Shown: positions 42,222 to 50,155 of the stretch, piece after piece | How positions within the stretch are numbered: position 1 is the stretch's first letter | Layout: every line of letters starts with the position of its first letter | Origin: Taklimakanibacter albus | Lineage (GTDB): Bacteria > Pseudomonadota > Alphaproteobacteria > Rhizobiales > Aestuariivirgaceae | DNA length: 64,000 nt | Assembly: GCF_016595235.1 (NCBI RefSeq) | Contig: NZ_JAENHL010000008.1 | Span: 1-64,000 of the forward strand | Direction of reading: 5' to 3' | Program-made: the position numbers and the translations under genes | The notes under the pieces: generated by a model | Databases searched by the model: none | What the model saw: only the letters and a program-made list of their open reading frames with translations | What the model was told of the DNA's origin: nothing

Positions 42222-42988
42222 TGGATCACTCCTGGCCTCTCTTTCCGGCCGCTTATGACGACGGCATCGGCGCCATTCTGTCGATCGGCGTGATCGCGCT
42301 CGCCGAGGACCGGGCCGGTGTGTGGGACTTCGAGCAGTTCCTGAAAGACGTGCCTGGTATCGGCGTCTTCTCGACCCGCGTGCCCATGTCAGCCGATGTG
42401 ACGCCGCAATCGCTCGCCGCCATGGGCGAGCATCTGGGCTTCGCCGCCAGGACCCTGCTCCCTGGATCACCGCTCGATGCGATCGCCTTCAGCTGCACCT
42501 CGGGCACGGTCGCCATCGGGCTCGACAAGGTGCATGCGACAATTTCCGCCGCGCGACCTGGAATTCCGGTCAGCACGCCGATCGAGGCGGGCCTTGCGGC
42601 TCTACGCAAGCTCGGCACCAGCAGGATCGCCCTACTCACGCCCTACCGGCCCGCCACCGCCGATCTTGTGGCGAATTTCTTTGAGGAGCATGGACTCTCG
42701 ATAGCAGCGCGCCTGACGTTCGCGCTCGCCGGCGATCTCGACATGAACCGCGTTTCGGCCGACTGCCTCATCAAGGCGGCGCGCGCCTGCCTGGCACAGG
42801 CGCCCGACAGCGAAGCGCTGTTCATCTCCTGCACGGGCCTTCGCACGTCGCCGCTCATTCAGCGGCTCGAGGACGAAATCAGGATCCCGGTCATCACCAG
42901 CAACCAGGCGCTTGCCTGGCATTGCCTGCGCATTGCCGGGAACACCCGGAAAATCACCGGCCATGGCAGGTTGCTGTCTGAACATTGA
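42221..42988 (+). CDS. Asp/Glu racemase-superfamily protein, EutA/maleate-isomerase-like (1)
   Basis: 255 aa. The two catalytic Cys regions of the maleate isomerase/arylmalonate decarboxylase group are present: FSCTSGTVAIG near residue 90 and ISCTGLRTSP near 206. EutA of the Sinorhizobium ectoine-utilisation cluster belongs to this family, and the M24 gene upstream is EutD-like, so EutA-like is the contextual call. Start overlaps the M20 stop (TAATG). The reaction is not known. Confidence 0.75.
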   Translation: MDHSWPLFPAAYDDGIGAILSIGVIALAEDRAGVWDFEQFLKDVPGIGVFSTRVPMSADVTPQSLAAMGEHLGFAARTLLPGSPLDAIAFSCTSGTVAIGLDKVHATISAARPGIPVSTPIEAGLAALRKLGTSRIALLTPYRPATADLVANFFEEHGLSIAARLTFALAGDLDMNRVSADCLIKAARACLAQAPDSEALFISCTGLRTSPLIQRLEDEIRIPVITSNQALAWHCLRIAGNTRKITGHGRLLSEH

Positions 42989-43001
42989 GGGAGGATCGCC
43001 T

Positions 43002-43724
43002 TTGGATATCGTGAAGCTCGGATTTCTCTATCCGCTCGGCGGTGCGGAATATGAATATTACCATTTCGAGGAACGTCTCGATCATCGCGTACGCACCTAT
43101 CTGACGGGCGTGCGCATCTTCGGCGAGGGCAGCGATCACGATCCGGAGCATCTCCAGCGCACCGGCGCCCTCGACAACCTCACCCGGGCCGCGATCGGGC
43201 TCAAGCCGCTCTCGCCCGATGCCGCCTTGTGGGCGTGCACCAGCGGCAGCTTCATCGACGGGCGCGCGCATGCCGAAAAGCAGGCCGCGGCGATTGCCGC
43301 CACGCTCGGATGCCCGGCGAGCAGCACCTCGCTCGCCTTCGTTCATGCCGCCCGGCATCTCGGGCTGCAACGGCTCGCCTTGCTTGCGACCTATTCCGAG
43401 CCTGCGGCGCAGGCCTTTGCCAATTTTCTTAGCGAGTTTGGTTTCGAGATTGGGCCAATCACCTGGCTCGATGCGCCGGCCGGACCCGATGCGGCGGCAT
43501 TCAGCATAGAGAAGGTGATGGCCACACTCGCGGACATGGATCTATCCAGCACCGATGGCGTGCTGATCCCCGATACGGCCATGCCGGGCTTCGAGCTGGT
43601 CAGGCGTGCCGAGGCGACCTTCGGTCTCCCAGTGCTGGCGGCCAACCAAGTATCGATCTGGGAAGGTCTTCGCCTGGCCGAAGCCTCGATAACACTTGCC
43701 GATCACGGCCGGCTGTTCATCTAA
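43002..43724 (+). CDS. Asp/Glu racemase-superfamily protein, EutA/maleate-isomerase-like (2)
   Basis: 240 aa from TTG 43002 with GAGGGAGG 7 bp upstream; GTG 43011 is an alternative. First Cys region WACTSGSFIDG near residue 77; the second Cys is replaced (VLIPDTAMPGFEL near 190), so the usual two-Cys racemase chemistry is unlikely. That agrees with a decarboxylase- or hydratase-type activity, or with a regulatory/heteromeric role beside paralogue 1. Last gene of the operon; a family B palindrome follows. Confidence 0.7.
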   Translation: MDIVKLGFLYPLGGAEYEYYHFEERLDHRVRTYLTGVRIFGEGSDHDPEHLQRTGALDNLTRAAIGLKPLSPDAALWACTSGSFIDGRAHAEKQAAAIAATLGCPASSTSLAFVHAARHLGLQRLALLATYSEPAAQAFANFLSEFGFEIGPITWLDAPAGPDAAAFSIEKVMATLADMDLSSTDGVLIPDTAMPGFELVRRAEATFGLPVLAANQVSIWEGLRLAEASITLADHGRLFI

Positions 43725-43744
43725 ACCAAAGGCCCCGTCACTGG

Positions 43745-43856
43745 CCCCTCACCCTGAGGTGCGAGCGCAGCGAGCCTCGAAGGGTATGCTTCAGCTTCTC
43801 GGTTTATCCTGATGGATGCTTCGAGGGCCGCTTTGCGGCCACCTCAGCATGAGGGG
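43745..43856. repeat. palindromic element family B, full copy 1
   Basis: 112 bp bounded by CCCCTCACCCTGAGGTG and CACCTCAGCATGAGGGG (inverted, two mismatches), with inner CTCGAAG/CTTCGAG arms. Lies between two convergent genes. Highly similar to 54511-54623. Confidence 0.85.
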
Positions 43857-43866
43857 TGTTGGGGAG

Positions 43867-45417
43867 TCAGAAATCCGTCTTCTCACCGCCTTCCTTCTCG
43901 CGCCTGGCGACGAAGAGGTCGATCTCCTCGGCGATAGCCGGATCGAGCGGCGGCTGCTGATATTCGGCGAGCGCACGTTTCCACACTTCATTGGCTTTCT
44001 GCCAGGCCTGCGGGCTGCCCGAGGCTTCCCACTGGGCGAAATTGCGCCAGTCGGAAATGATCGGCGCGTAGAAGGCCGACAGATAACGCCGCTGCGTATG
44101 TTCGGCGCCGAAGAAATGGCCGCCGGGCCCCACTTCACGCATGGCGTCGAGGCCCAGCGCATCCTCGGAGAAATCGAGAGGCTTCAGGAATTCCATCACC
44201 ATCTGCAGGAGATCGGCATCGAGCGCGAATTTCTCATAGGACGCGACGAGACCGCCTTCCAGCCAGCCGGCCGCATGCTGGATCAGATTGCCGCCGCCCA
44301 TGATGGCGCCCCAGAGCGAGAAGACGCTTTCATAGGCCGCCTGCGCATCGACCATATTGGCGGCATTGGTGTTCGAGGTGCGATAAGGCAGCTTGTAGCG
44401 GCGCGCCATTTGCCCGCCCATGATGCAGGCCTTCATATATTCGGGCGTTCCAAAAGCCGGCGCGCCGGACTTCATGTCGACATTGGAGGTAAAGCCGCCA
44501 TAGACGAAGGGCGCCCCGGGATTGGCGAGCTGCGAGAGAGTGAGCCCCGCCAGCGCCTCGGCATTCTGCTCGACGATGGCGCCGGCGATCGTCACCGGCG
44601 CCATGGCGCCGGCCAGCGTGAACGGCGTGCAGACCACCACCTGATTGTGCCGCGCCATCTCGATAATGCCCATACCCATCGGATCGTCGAGCTTCAGGGG
44701 CGAATTGGTATTGATGACCGTGTAGCAGGACGGCTCCTTCAGGAACTGTTCCGGCGTCAGACCCCGCGCCATGCGGGCAATCTCCATACCGTCGAAGAGG
44801 CGGGCGCGGCCGGTCGAGATCGTATAGAGGATCTTGTCGGAGAGCCTGACCTTGTTGCGCATGATATGGAGATGGCGCACCGAGGCATGCACATCGAGCG
44901 CATCGACCGAGCCGCCGCCCGCGGTATGGATGCAATTGAAGAACTGCGACAGGCGGATGAAATTGGCATTGTCCTCGAGCGTGCCGGGCCGCCGGCCCCG
45001 GTCGGTGTCGGAGCAGTTGGGCGGACCGCCCACCGGCGCGAAAGCGATCCATTTGCCGCCGATCTGAATATTGTGCGCCGGGTTGCGGGCATGGAAGGTG
45101 AATTCGGACGGCGGCGTCTTCAGCGCTTCCTCGACGATGTCGCGGCCGATGCGGACGCGGTCGCCATCAACCTTGGCGCCAGCCTTGGCATAGAGCGAGA
45201 TCGCCTCCTTGTTGAGCACATCCATGCCGATCTCTTCCAGCACGTCGAGGGCGCGCTGATGGATAGTCTCGATCTGGTCGTCGGAGATGATGCGCGAAGG
45301 TTCCAGCGTCAATTGCGGCTGAGCGAAAGGCAGCTGCCCAATCTTCTGGTTCTTGGCATCGGGCCTGCGGCCGCGGCCGCGTGAATGATGCCGGGCTTCA
45401 TTGTCGATGAGCGTCAT
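43867..45417 (-). CDS. MttB-family (non-pyrrolysine) corrinoid methyltransferase 1
   Basis: 516 aa starting at ATG 45417, which overlaps the psuG stop. TIM-barrel trimethylamine-methyltransferase family: IHQRALDVLEEIGMDVLNKE near residue 50, FTFHARNPAHNIQIGG near 108, PFTLAGAMAPVTIAGAIVEQ near 265, GGFTSNVDMKSGAPAFGTP near 305 and REVGPGGHFFGAEHTQRRYL near 430. No in-frame amber codon, so it belongs to the MtgB-like branch that demethylates quaternary amines such as glycine betaine onto a corrinoid protein. Very close to MttB copy 2. Third gene of the hxlR-psuG-mttB operon. Confidence 0.85.
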   Translation of the reverse strand: MTLIDNEARHHSRGRGRRPDAKNQKIGQLPFAQPQLTLEPSRIISDDQIETIHQRALDVLEEIGMDVLNKEAISLYAKAGAKVDGDRVRIGRDIVEEALKTPPSEFTFHARNPAHNIQIGGKWIAFAPVGGPPNCSDTDRGRRPGTLEDNANFIRLSQFFNCIHTAGGGSVDALDVHASVRHLHIMRNKVRLSDKILYTISTGRARLFDGMEIARMARGLTPEQFLKEPSCYTVINTNSPLKLDDPMGMGIIEMARHNQVVVCTPFTLAGAMAPVTIAGAIVEQNAEALAGLTLSQLANPGAPFVYGGFTSNVDMKSGAPAFGTPEYMKACIMGGQMARRYKLPYRTSNTNAANMVDAQAAYESVFSLWGAIMGGGNLIQHAAGWLEGGLVASYEKFALDADLLQMVMEFLKPLDFSEDALGLDAMREVGPGGHFFGAEHTQRRYLSAFYAPIISDWRNFAQWEASGSPQAWQKANEVWKRALAEYQQPPLDPAIAEEIDLFVARREKEGGEKTDF

Positions 45418-46331
45418 GGCAACTCCCAATAAGCTTTGGCGATCCGGGCAGCGACAGCAGCGTTGTTCTTGACGAGCTCGATATTGGCGGCGAGCGAGCG
45501 GCCGGCGGTGGCGCGGGCGAGCCTCGACAACAGGAACGGCGTCACCGCCCTGCCCTCGATCTTCTGGTCGCGCGCCTCGGCGACCGCCTTTTCGACGAGC
45601 GGCGTGATCTCGGCCGCCGGGATCTCAAATTCAGCGGGGATCGGATTGGCGACGACGACGCCCCCGGCAAGCCCCAAGCCCCATTTGGCCTTCATCAGCC
45701 TTGCCATGTCCTCCGGCCGATCGACGCGCATCGGGCATTTAAGGCCGCTGTGGCGCGAATAGAACGCCGGGAAGTCGTCGGTGCCGTAGCCCACCACCGG
45801 CACGCCGAGCGTCTCGAGCTTCTCGATCGTCAATGCGAGATCGAGAATGGCCTTGGCGCCGGCGGTGACGACGGCGACATTGCTCAGTGCCATCTCGCCC
45901 AGATCGGCTGAGATGTCGAAGGTCTCAGCCGCCCCCCTGTGCACGCCGCCGATGCCGCCGGTGGCGAAGACATGGATGCCGGCCAGGGCCGCGATGCGCA
46001 TGGTGGAGGCGACCGTCGTCGCCCCGTCGCGCTCTAGCGCCACCGCATGCGGCAGATCCCGTGTCGAGAGCTTGGCAATGGAAGGCCCGTTACGCGCCAA
46101 GGTCTCGATCTCGGTCTCGGAGAGGCCGACCTTCAGCTTGCCCGCTCTCACCGCGATGGTCGCCGGCACCGCGCCCTCATCTCGGATGATCTTCTCCACC
46201 GCGAAAGCCGTTTCGGCATTCTGCGGGAAGGCCATGCCATGCGCGATGATGGTCGATTCGAGCGCCACCACGGGGCGCTTTTCCTGAATCGCTTCAGCAA
46301 CTTGCGGAGCGATGTTGAGAAACTGATTCAT
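45414..46331 (-). CDS. psuG: pseudouridine-5'-phosphate glycosidase
   Basis: 305 aa. PsuG hallmarks: ALESTIIAHGMAFPQN near residue 24, VFATGGIGGVHRGAAETFDI near 119, SADL, and VTAGAKAILDLALTIEKLET near 154 with the catalytic Lys. It splits pseudouridine 5'-phosphate into uracil and ribose 5-phosphate. No psuK kinase lies beside it, although the PfkB kinase at 20.9 kb is of the same superfamily. Its start overlaps the hxlR stop and its stop overlaps the mttB start (both ATGA), a tight coupling with an unexpected partner. Confidence 0.9.
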   Translation of the reverse strand: MNQFLNIAPQVAEAIQEKRPVVALESTIIAHGMAFPQNAETAFAVEKIIRDEGAVPATIAVRAGKLKVGLSETEIETLARNGPSIAKLSTRDLPHAVALERDGATTVASTMRIAALAGIHVFATGGIGGVHRGAAETFDISADLGEMALSNVAVVTAGAKAILDLALTIEKLETLGVPVVGYGTDDFPAFYSRHSGLKCPMRVDRPEDMARLMKAKWGLGLAGGVVVANPIPAEFEIPAAEITPLVEKAVAEARDQKIEGRAVTPFLLSRLARATAGRSLAANIELVKNNAAVAARIAKAYWELP

Positions 46332-46732
46332 CCGGCGGCGACCTTTCTGCCGCGGGTTACGGGACGAGACGTCGCCGCCTGCTGGCGCCTCAGATGGGTA
46401 TGGCCCCAGGTGGCGAGCGTGCGGATGACGTTCTTCAGGCTTTCGCCATGCTCGCTCAACGCATATTCGACGCGCGGCGGCACTTCCGGGAAGATGGTGC
46501 GGGTGATGATCCCGTGCCTCTCGAGGTCGCGCAGTTGAGTGGTGAGCATATGCTGGCTGACACCCTTGATGGCCCGGCGCAATTCATTGAAGCGGCATTC
46601 GCGGCGCATCAGCTGCCAGAGAATGAGAATCTTCCATTTGCCGCTGAGCACAGCGAGCGTCGCCTCGATCTCGGGCGGCGGCTCGGTCAGCTTCGCATGT
46701 TCCTTGCAAAGTTCCTCAGTCATTTTTTCCAT
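46328..46732 (-). CDS. HxlR-family transcriptional regulator
   Basis: 134 aa from MEKMTEELCKEH (MTEELC at 46723 is an alternative). Winged HTH of the HxlR/YodB type: GKWKILILWQLMRRECRFNE, LRRAIKGVSQHMLTTQLRDL, and the wing VPPRVEYALSEHGESL. The N-terminal Cys (EELCKEH) is at the place where YodB/HypR-type members sense quinones or aldehydes. Divergent from an FMN reductase gene and first gene of hxlR-psuG-mttB, so it likely controls both. Basic C-terminal tail. Confidence 0.85.
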   Translation of the reverse strand: MEKMTEELCKEHAKLTEPPPEIEATLAVLSGKWKILILWQLMRRECRFNELRRAIKGVSQHMLTTQLRDLERHGIITRTIFPEVPPRVEYALSEHGESLKNVIRTLATWGHTHLRRQQAATSRPVTRGRKVAAG

Positions 46733-46777
46733 ACTATACAAGAAAATCCATCCTACTTGAAAGATAGCTCCAACGGC

Positions 46778-46800
46778 TCGATTGTCCACCGCTCAATCGA
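46778..46800. promoter_or_regulatory. inverted repeat between hxlR and FMN reductase genes
   Basis: TCGATTG-N9-CAATCGA, a perfect 7-bp inverted repeat, 27 bp upstream of the reductase start. Candidate HxlR operator. Confidence 0.45.
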
Positions 46801-46826
46801 TAGAGACAAAGTTGGAGAAGACTCTC

Positions 46827-47414
46827 ATGTCCAAAGTCAGGATCGCCGTCATCATCGGGTCGACGCGGGAGACCCGCTTCGCCACGAAACCGGCGGAATG
46901 GATCTACACCGTCGCCCGGCAGCATCCCGACCTCGAGGTCGAGCTGGTCGACCTCAAGGATTTCGACCTGCCCTTCTTCAACGAAGCGGCGTCCAATCTG
47001 TGGATGCCCAGCAAGGATCCCAAGGCGGTCGCCTGGCAGGAGAAGATCGGCGGATTCGACGGCTTCATCTTTGTCGTCGCGGAATATAACCGCTCGGTCA
47101 CCGGCGCGCTCAAAAACGCCCTCGACCAGGCCTATAAGGAATGGGGCCGCAAGCCCGCCGCCTATGTCGGCTATGGCAGTGTCGGCGGGGCGCGTGCCGT
47201 CGAGCATCTGCGCCTTATCAATGTCGAATTGCAGATGGTGCCAACCCGGTCCGGTGTGCATATCGGCGGCTCCGACTTCTACAAAATCCACCCGATGGCC
47301 GGCAATCAACCGATCTCGGCCATCGAGGAAGCGATCGGCCCCTCCGCCAAAACGATGCTCGACGAGCTCGCCTGGTGGGCGAAAGCCACGAAAACCGCGC
47401 GCGCCGCGGCGTAG
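46827..47414 (+). CDS. NADPH-dependent FMN reductase family protein
   Basis: 195 aa with TTGGAGAAG upstream. Flavodoxin-like fold: IAVIIGSTRETRFATKPAEW at the N terminus (phosphate loop), FVVAEYNRSVTGALKNALDQ near residue 81, and YGSVGGARAVEHLRLI near 114. Matches quinone/azo reductase-like NADPH:FMN oxidoreductases. Divergent from HxlR, a regulator type often paired with such reductases for quinone or aldehyde stress. It might also feed electrons to the corrinoid or Fe-S proteins nearby (inference). Confidence 0.85.
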   Translation: MSKVRIAVIIGSTRETRFATKPAEWIYTVARQHPDLEVELVDLKDFDLPFFNEAASNLWMPSKDPKAVAWQEKIGGFDGFIFVVAEYNRSVTGALKNALDQAYKEWGRKPAAYVGYGSVGGARAVEHLRLINVELQMVPTRSGVHIGGSDFYKIHPMAGNQPISAIEEAIGPSAKTMLDELAWWAKATKTARAAA

Positions 47415-47423
47415 TCTTTTCTA

Positions 47424-47468
47424 CGCATCGGCTTTTCCGAAAAGTCTGCAACTTTTCGGGCCGATGCG
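47424..47468. repeat. 45-bp palindromic element, copy 2
   Basis: Same arms as at 27067: CGCATCGGC/GCCGATGCG outside and CCGAAAAGT/ACTTTTCGG inside, loop CTGCA. It starts 9 bp after the FMN reductase stop and ends 1 bp before the convergent mttB stop. Confidence 0.8.
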
Positions 47469-47469
47469 C

Positions 47470-49050
47470 TCAAAAATCCGTCGGGGCGCCGCCTTCACGC
47501 TTGCGGCGTTCCACGAACTCATCGAGCTCGGCGCGGATCGCAGGATCCATGGCGGGCTCCTTATATTCGACGAGCGCCTGCTTGTAGACCTGGTTAGCCT
47601 TCTGCCAGGCTTCCGGCTTGCCGGCGGCGAGCCATTGCTGATTGTTGCGCCAGTCGGAAATCATCGGCGCGTAGAAGGCGGTCTCGTAACGCGCCAGCGT
47701 ATGGGCGGCGCCGAAGAAATGGCCGCCCGGCCCGACTTCGCGCATGGCCTCGATGCCGAGCGCATCAGTGTCCGTCGCCAAAGGCTGGAGGAATTCCATC
47801 ACCATCTGGATCAGGTCGCAATCGAGCACGAATTTCTCGAAGCTGGCGACCAGCCCGCCTTCGAGCCAGCCGGCGCCATGCATGATGAGATTGCCGCCGC
47901 CCATGGTGACGCCCCACAGCGAGAAGACGCTTTCATAAGCGGCCTGGGCGTCGACCGCATTGGCCGCGCAGGTATTCGACGTGCGATACGGCACCTTGTA
48001 ACGGCGCGCCATCTGGCCGCCGACGATACAGGCCTTCATATATTCGGGCGTGCCGAAAGCCGGCGCCCCCGACTTCATGTCGACATTCGAGGTGAAGCCA
48101 CCATAGATGAAAGGCGAACCCTTGCGCACCAGCTGGGTGAAGGCCATGCCGGCCAACGCCTCGGCATTCTGCTCGACGATGGCGCCCGCGACCGTGACCG
48201 GCGCCATGGCGCCCGCCAGCGTGAAAGGCGTCACGCAGACGATCTGGTTCAAGGCCGACATTTCCATGATGCCGCGCAGCATCGGCGCGTCGAGCTTCAG
48301 GGGCGAGTTGGTGTTGATGATGGTGAAGAGCGACGGCTCGCGAGTGAGCTGCTCAGGCGTAATGCCGCGCGCAATGCGGGCGATCTCGATGCCGTCGCGG
48401 ATGCGCTCCTCGCCCAGCGAATAGGCATGGAAGGGCTTGTCGGTCAGCACCGCCATGTCGCGCAGGGCCTCAAGATGACGGATCGAGGCATGCAGGTCGA
48501 TCGGCTCCACCGGATAGCCCGAGATGAAGCCGATGCAATTGAAATACTGCGCGAGCTTCAGGAAGTTCTTGTAGTCGGCGTGGTTTCCGGTGCGCCGGCC
48601 ATTGTCGATATCGGCGCTGTTGGGCGGACTGCCGACGGTGCCGAAGGTCATCATCGGCCCGCCGACCTTGAAGCTGTTCGCCGGATTGCGGGCATGGAAG
48701 GTGAAATCCTGCGGCGCCGTGGTGATCAACTCCTCGATCATGGCGCGGTCGAAGCGCACCCGCTCGCCCTCGATCTTCGCCCCGGCCTTGGCGAGAAGCT
48801 CGCGGGCCTCAGGCAGCATGAAGTCCATGCCGATCTCTTCGAGAACGGTGAGAGAGGCCTGGTGGATGGACTCGACCTCGTCGGCGGAGATGATCTCCAT
48901 CGCCGGGAAAAGCCGCTTCACCTTGCGGCGCGGCAATTGCGCGATGCCGCGCGCCTGCGGGGTGGCATCTCCGCCGCGGCGGCCTTCGCGGCGGCGGCGG
49001 TGATGGCCGGCGGTTTCGATCGATGTCTCGGATGTCGGTTGTTCGGTCAT
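47470..49050 (-). CDS. MttB-family (non-pyrrolysine) corrinoid methyltransferase 2
   Basis: 526 aa. Same landmarks as copy 1: VESIHQASLTVLEEIGMDFM, FTFHARNPANSFKVGG, GGFTSNVDMKSGAPAFGTP and MREVGPGGHFFGAAHTLARY. By eye most residues between 250 and 450 are identical to copy 1, so they are paralogues with possibly different amine substrates. N-terminal Arg/Gly-rich segment (HHRRRREGRRGGDAT) is probably disordered. Lies 4 bp after the lysR stop on the same strand, so it is co-transcribed with its regulator. Confidence 0.85.
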   Translation of the reverse strand: MTEQPTSETSIETAGHHRRRREGRRGGDATPQARGIAQLPRRKVKRLFPAMEIISADEVESIHQASLTVLEEIGMDFMLPEARELLAKAGAKIEGERVRFDRAMIEELITTAPQDFTFHARNPANSFKVGGPMMTFGTVGSPPNSADIDNGRRTGNHADYKNFLKLAQYFNCIGFISGYPVEPIDLHASIRHLEALRDMAVLTDKPFHAYSLGEERIRDGIEIARIARGITPEQLTREPSLFTIINTNSPLKLDAPMLRGIMEMSALNQIVCVTPFTLAGAMAPVTVAGAIVEQNAEALAGMAFTQLVRKGSPFIYGGFTSNVDMKSGAPAFGTPEYMKACIVGGQMARRYKVPYRTSNTCAANAVDAQAAYESVFSLWGVTMGGGNLIMHGAGWLEGGLVASFEKFVLDCDLIQMVMEFLQPLATDTDALGIEAMREVGPGGHFFGAAHTLARYETAFYAPMISDWRNNQQWLAAGKPEAWQKANQVYKQALVEYKEPAMDPAIRAELDEFVERRKREGGAPTDF

Positions 49051-49054
49051 GGGT

Positions 49055-49969
49055 CTACCGGTAAGCGGCGAGATTGGGATCGGCGGCGACCTGCTTCAGC
49101 AGCCAGTCCTCGAAACGTTTGATCTTGGGCTTGAGCTTGTCCTCGGGCTTGCAGGCGAACTGCCAGCGATGGCGGTGCGGCACGAGGAGCGGGAATGGCT
49201 GGACGAGCCTGCCCATGCGGATCTCATCGGTGGCGAAGGGGCCGATGGTCATAGCGAGGCCGCGCCCGTCGATGGCCGCCTCCTGCGCCAATATATAACT
49301 ATCGAAAGCGAGGCGATCGGAGAGTTCGATATTTTTCACCCCCGCCCCTTCGAGCCACAGCCGCCAGTCCTCCTCGGCGGTGTAGACATAAAGCAGCTTG
49401 TGCTTCTTGAGGTCGGACGGGCTTTTCAGCGCATTCGGGCCTTTCAGCAGATCGGGCGAGCAGACCGGCGTCAGCAGCGAACGGAAAAGCGGCCGGTAAT
49501 TGTGGCTGGGCGACTTGTTGCGCGCCAGCACGATGCCGCAGTCGACATTGCTCTCGTCGAACTCCCAGTCGAAATACGCGGTCGAGAGCCTGACCTTCAT
49601 ATCGGGATAACGACGCTCGAAATCATGCAGCCGCGGAATAAGCCATTTGAGCGCTACGGTAACGTAAACCTGGATGGTCAGCTCATTGTCGGCGACAGCC
49701 GGGCGGAGATTGCGCGTCTGCGTCTCGATCTGGTCGAAGGCATCGCGCACCGGGGGAAAATAGGCATGCCCGGCGGCGGTGAGCTCGGCGCGGCGGGCAT
49801 CGCGTTTGAAGAGCTGCAGGCCCAATTGCTGCTCCAGCGCCTTGACCTGGTGGCTCACGGCGGAGCGGGTGATGCCGAGCTCGCCGGCGGCCAGCCGGAA
49901 GGAACCGAGCCGGGCAGCGGCCTCGAAAGCGGTCAATGCACGCAAGGGGGGAAGATCGCGGCGGGGCAA
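49055..49969 (-). CDS. LysR-family regulator (GcvA-like) of mttB genes
   Basis: 304 aa. HTH: LPPLRALTAFEAAARLGSFR, then LAAGELGITRSAVSHQVKAL; effector domain with RRDARRAELTAAGHAY linker typical of the GcvA subgroup. It sits between mttB copy 2 (downstream, same strand) and mttB copy 3 (divergent), and an inverted repeat occupies the shared promoter region. It probably responds to the methylated amine and controls both. Confidence 0.85.
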   Translation of the reverse strand: MPRRDLPPLRALTAFEAAARLGSFRLAAGELGITRSAVSHQVKALEQQLGLQLFKRDARRAELTAAGHAYFPPVRDAFDQIETQTRNLRPAVADNELTIQVYVTVALKWLIPRLHDFERRYPDMKVRLSTAYFDWEFDESNVDCGIVLARNKSPSHNYRPLFRSLLTPVCSPDLLKGPNALKSPSDLKKHKLLYVYTAEEDWRLWLEGAGVKNIELSDRLAFDSYILAQEAAIDGRGLAMTIGPFATDEIRMGRLVQPFPLLVPHRHRWQFACKPEDKLKPKIKRFEDWLLKQVAADPNLAAYR

Positions 49970-50003
49970 GTGAGTTCACCAGAGCATTTATCGTCCGCTC
50001 TAT

Positions 50004-50026
50004 AACACCTTGAAAACAAGGGTGTT
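50004..50026. promoter_or_regulatory. inverted repeat between lysR and mttB 3
   Basis: AACACC-N11-GGTGTT (extended by TTG/CAA with one extra G), 35 bp from the lysR start and 130 bp from the mttB 3 start. Spacing fits a LysR-type site. The rest of 49970-50155 shows no further structure I can name. Confidence 0.55.
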
Positions 50027-50155
50027 AAGTGGGGTTAAACGGAAACAAAGTCGGTTTGATGGTGAATTATTTTCACGTGCCTGCCCACAAGATTGAGGCT
50101 TTCGGTTTTTCCGCGCCCGGCGCACATTCCGGCCCATCTATACCAGGAGATTCCG

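Noticed and set aside
47071-49122. 683-codon frame opposite mttB 2
   Set aside because: Antisense shadow; no motif, and it would bury the palindromic repeat at 47424.
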